Assembly: GCA_023415075.1 (NCBI GenBank)
Contig: JAEZLU010000063.1
Coordinates: forward strand, 1-15,504
From: Bacillota bacterium
GTDB lineage: Bacteria; Bacillota; Negativicutes; Sporomusales; UBA7701
Direction: 5' to 3'
Length of the DNA stretch: 15,504 nucleotides
How positions within the stretch are numbered: position 1 is the first letter of the stretch; each line of letters begins with the position of its first letter. Of this stretch, positions 13,935 to 15,504 are shown one piece after another. Made by a program: the position numbers and the translations under genes. Under the pieces are notes generated by a model. That model was not told where the DNA came from and did not search any database. It saw only the letters and a program-made list of their open reading frames with translations.

Positions 13935-14756
13935 ATGACCGACCATCCGGTAATCTATGCCCTGTCCGACTCCCTCGGCGAAACCGCCGAGATGGTGGCG
14001 CGGGCCACCGCCAGCCAGTTCGAGCCGGACGGCTTTGAAATCATCCGCATGCCCTACATCAGTTCGGTAAACCAGATCGAAGAGGTACTGCTATCGGCCG
14101 CCAAAACCCAGAGCGTCGTCTGCCATACCCTCGTGTCGTCCGAACTGCGCGCCGCCTTCACCCGGCTGGCGGAGAATTACCATATACCAACCATCGACAT
14201 TATGGGGCCGATGATCCAGGCGGTCCAGGGCGTGACCGGCCGGACGCCTTCCCTGAAGCCGGGTCTTGTCCACAAGCTCGACCAGGATTATTTCGAAAGA
14301 GTCGAGGCGGTGGAGTTCGCCGTCAAATATGATGACGGCAAAAACCCCTGGGGCCTGACTAAAGCCGATATCGTGCTTATCGGCGTATCGCGGACTTCGA
14401 AAACGCCGCTCAGCATGTACCTGGCCCATAAACGGGTCAAAGTGGCTAATGTGCCAATGGTGCCGGAGGTGCCGCCGCCCCCCGAACTGTTCGAGGTGCC
14501 GGCCCACCGTATAGTGGGCCTGATCATCGATCCGGACATGCTTAACGAGATCCGGGCCGAGCGGCTGAAAACTATGGGTCTGGCGGCCGACGCCAGCTAC
14601 GCCAACGTCAAACGGATAACCGAGGAACTGATATACGCCAAAGGCGTTATGAAGCAGCTGGGCTGTCCGGTTATCGACGTTTCCAACAAGGCTATAGAGG
14701 AAACCGCCAACAAGATTCTTGAGATAGTCCATAAAAACCGCCAACTGGCGGAATAG
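13935..14756 (+). CDS. ppsR: Pyruvate, phosphate dikinase / PEP synthase regulatory protein (DUF299)
   Basis: A 273-residue bifunctional serine/threonine kinase and phosphorylase that switches pyruvate, phosphate dikinase (or PEP synthase) off with ADP and on with phosphate, so it governs the pyruvate-PEP step. Hallmarks: N-terminal IYALSDSLGETAEMVARA, central P-loop-like GVSRTSKT at 150-157 followed by PLSMYLAHKRVKVANVP, and a conserved end with GCPVIDVSNKAIEETA. Length is normal (about 270). GGGAGGG at 13921-13927 precedes ATG 13935 by 7 nt. The target kinase gene is not in this window. Which of the two substrates it controls cannot be told from the sequence; PPDK is more usual in anaerobic Firmicutes. 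Confidence 0.93.
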   Translation: MTDHPVIYALSDSLGETAEMVARATASQFEPDGFEIIRMPYISSVNQIEEVLLSAAKTQSVVCHTLVSSELRAAFTRLAENYHIPTIDIMGPMIQAVQGVTGRTPSLKPGLVHKLDQDYFERVEAVEFAVKYDDGKNPWGLTKADIVLIGVSRTSKTPLSMYLAHKRVKVANVPMVPEVPPPPELFEVPAHRIVGLIIDPDMLNEIRAERLKTMGLAADASYANVKRITEELIYAKGVMKQLGCPVIDVSNKAIEETANKILEIVHKNRQLAE

Positions 14757-14767
14757 CGGGGGCAAAT

Positions 14768-15328
14768 ATGAAGGCCATTTTACGGCAGGCCGGCGAGTGG
14801 GCTTACAGTATCGTTATCGCCGCGGCCATCGCCGTGGTAATCAACGCTTTCGCCTTTCAGCCGACCAAGGTCATGGGCCAGTCGATGGAGCCGAGCTATT
14901 ACGACGGCCAGCGCATCTACCTTTCCAAGGTGCCCCATACCCTCGGCAAACTGCCGACTTACGGCGACGTCGTGATCATCGACAGCCGGGTCGACCGTAG
15001 CCGTGGCCTGAAAGACGATCTGAGCGAACCTATCGGCAATATCGTCGCCATGGTCTCCGGCCGCGAGCCGGCCCACTATGTCTGGGTCAAGCGGGTGGTC
15101 GGGCTGCCAGGCGATCAACTGGAATTCAGGAACGGCCAGGTCTACCGCAACGGCGGTGCCCTGACCGAAGCCTATATAAAGGAGCCGATGCGCTATTCCT
15201 CGCCCGGGCGGATCACCGTTCCGGCGGGCCATGTCTTCGTGATGGGCGACAACCGCAACAACTCCAACGACAGCCGTTTCATCGGCCCCGTCCCGGCTGA
15301 CCACATCCTGGGGATAAAGCTGTTTTAG
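14768..15328 (+). CDS. lepB: Signal peptidase I
   Basis: A 186-residue type I leader peptidase that removes signal peptides from exported proteins outside the inner membrane. One N-terminal membrane anchor (about residues 12-30). Catalytic serine S39 in GQSMEPSYYDG and catalytic lysine K108 in WVKRVVGLPGD; the C-terminal box GDNRNNSNDSRFIGPV is intact. Length and a single anchor match the Gram-positive SipS type. ATG 14768 follows the ppsR stop by 11 bp; the only binding site is GGGGG at 14758-14762, weak, so coupling to ppsR is likely. The gene ends before a convergent terminator. Confidence 0.95.
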   Translation: MKAILRQAGEWAYSIVIAAAIAVVINAFAFQPTKVMGQSMEPSYYDGQRIYLSKVPHTLGKLPTYGDVVIIDSRVDRSRGLKDDLSEPIGNIVAMVSGREPAHYVWVKRVVGLPGDQLEFRNGQVYRNGGALTEAYIKEPMRYSSPGRITVPAGHVFVMGDNRNNSNDSRFIGPVPADHILGIKLF

Positions 15329-15346
15329 CCGTCTCCCGTGTAGCGC

Positions 15347-15376
15347 AAAAAACCCCCGGCCGAAGCCGGGGGTTTA
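15347..15376. terminator. Bidirectional terminator between convergent genes
   Basis: AACCCCCGGC (15351-15360) and GCCGGGGGTT (15365-15374) form a perfect 10-bp stem with CGAA loop (TTCG on the other strand, a stable tetraloop). Six A residues on the left side (15347-15352) give a T-run for minus-strand transcripts; on the + side only three T residues follow, so it is stronger for the minus-strand gene but likely serves lepB too. Confidence 0.88.
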
Positions 15377-15387
15377 AGATAGCGCGG

Positions 15388-15504
15388 TTACTGGATGATC
15401 GTATTGGTGTCGACGTTATATTCCAGTTTGTCGGTCCCCCAGGAGTTGTCGCCCTGGGTGACGCTGACATTGCCGGTGAAAGTGCCGAGTCTGCTTTTCC
15501 AGTT
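15388..15504 (-). CDS. Probable OstA/LptA-like protein, C-terminal end only
   Basis: On the minus strand the frame is open from the window edge to TAA (15388-15390), giving 38 residues. The end reads GTFTGNVSVTQGDNSWGTDK and then LEYNVDTNTIIQ. The pattern of GNV-V-QG, a short turn, then D-LEYN and N-I is that of the beta-jellyroll repeats in OstA, LptA and LptC, which bridge lipopolysaccharide across the periplasm in diderm bacteria. The evidence is a short motif only, so an unrelated beta-rich protein is possible. It converges on lepB with its own terminator 11-14 bp beyond the stop. Confidence 0.5.
   Translation of the reverse strand, partial: NWKSRLGTFTGNVSVTQGDNSWGTDKLEYNVDTNTIIQ

Overview
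The window is about 60% GC, very densely coded and almost entirely on the + strand. It reads as chromosomal housekeeping DNA from a diderm Firmicute, most likely Negativicutes and probably a Sporomusaceae-like spore former. The reasons are: a yqfD-phoH-pgpH-ybeY-dgkA-cdd-era order typical of Firmicutes; a tail of the sporulation protein YqfD at the left edge; a glycyl T-box in front of two-subunit glyQ/glyS; and, at the right edge on the minus strand, a C-terminus that looks like an OstA/LptA-type lipopolysaccharide-transport protein. The lineage is inferred from gene content and has not been checked by a search.

Layout. (1) Positions 1-5677: yqfD (3' part), phoH, the c-di-AMP phosphodiesterase gene pgpH, ybeY, dgkA, cdd and era, tightly packed with overlaps of up to 83 bp; this is one likely operon for RNA maturation, ribosome assembly, lipid-carrier recycling and second-messenger turnover. 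(2) 5678-7142: a 121-bp imperfect palindrome (5710-5830) that looks like a dispersed repeat, then a soluble PRC-barrel/MgtE_N/CBS protein and a strong terminator. (3) 7178-10582: a strong promoter, then a DUF502 membrane protein, a CNNM/CBS/CorC-type ion transporter (old name hemolysin) that seems to start at a non-canonical AUC codon, a 40-codon yqzL, recO and a DUF4342 protein. (4) 10583-13848: a consensus promoter, a glycine T-box riboswitch with terminator, glyQ and glyS. (5) 13854-15328: a possible promoter, ppsR and lepB. (6) 15347-15504: a terminator hairpin and the end of the convergent minus-strand gene.

No phage, insertion sequence, CRISPR array, defence island, tRNA or rRNA was seen. 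I found no convincing new multi-gene system. The items most worth checking are the 121-bp palindromic element, the AUC start of the CNNM transporter gene, the channel-less MgtE-like protein close to that transporter, and the glycine T-box, which appears to carry an extra S-turn stem and a possible pseudoknot absent from the compact Bacillus glyQS leader. No stretch over 300 bases lacks a gene or an assigned regulatory element; the longest non-coding stretch is the T-box region, 10583-10907.
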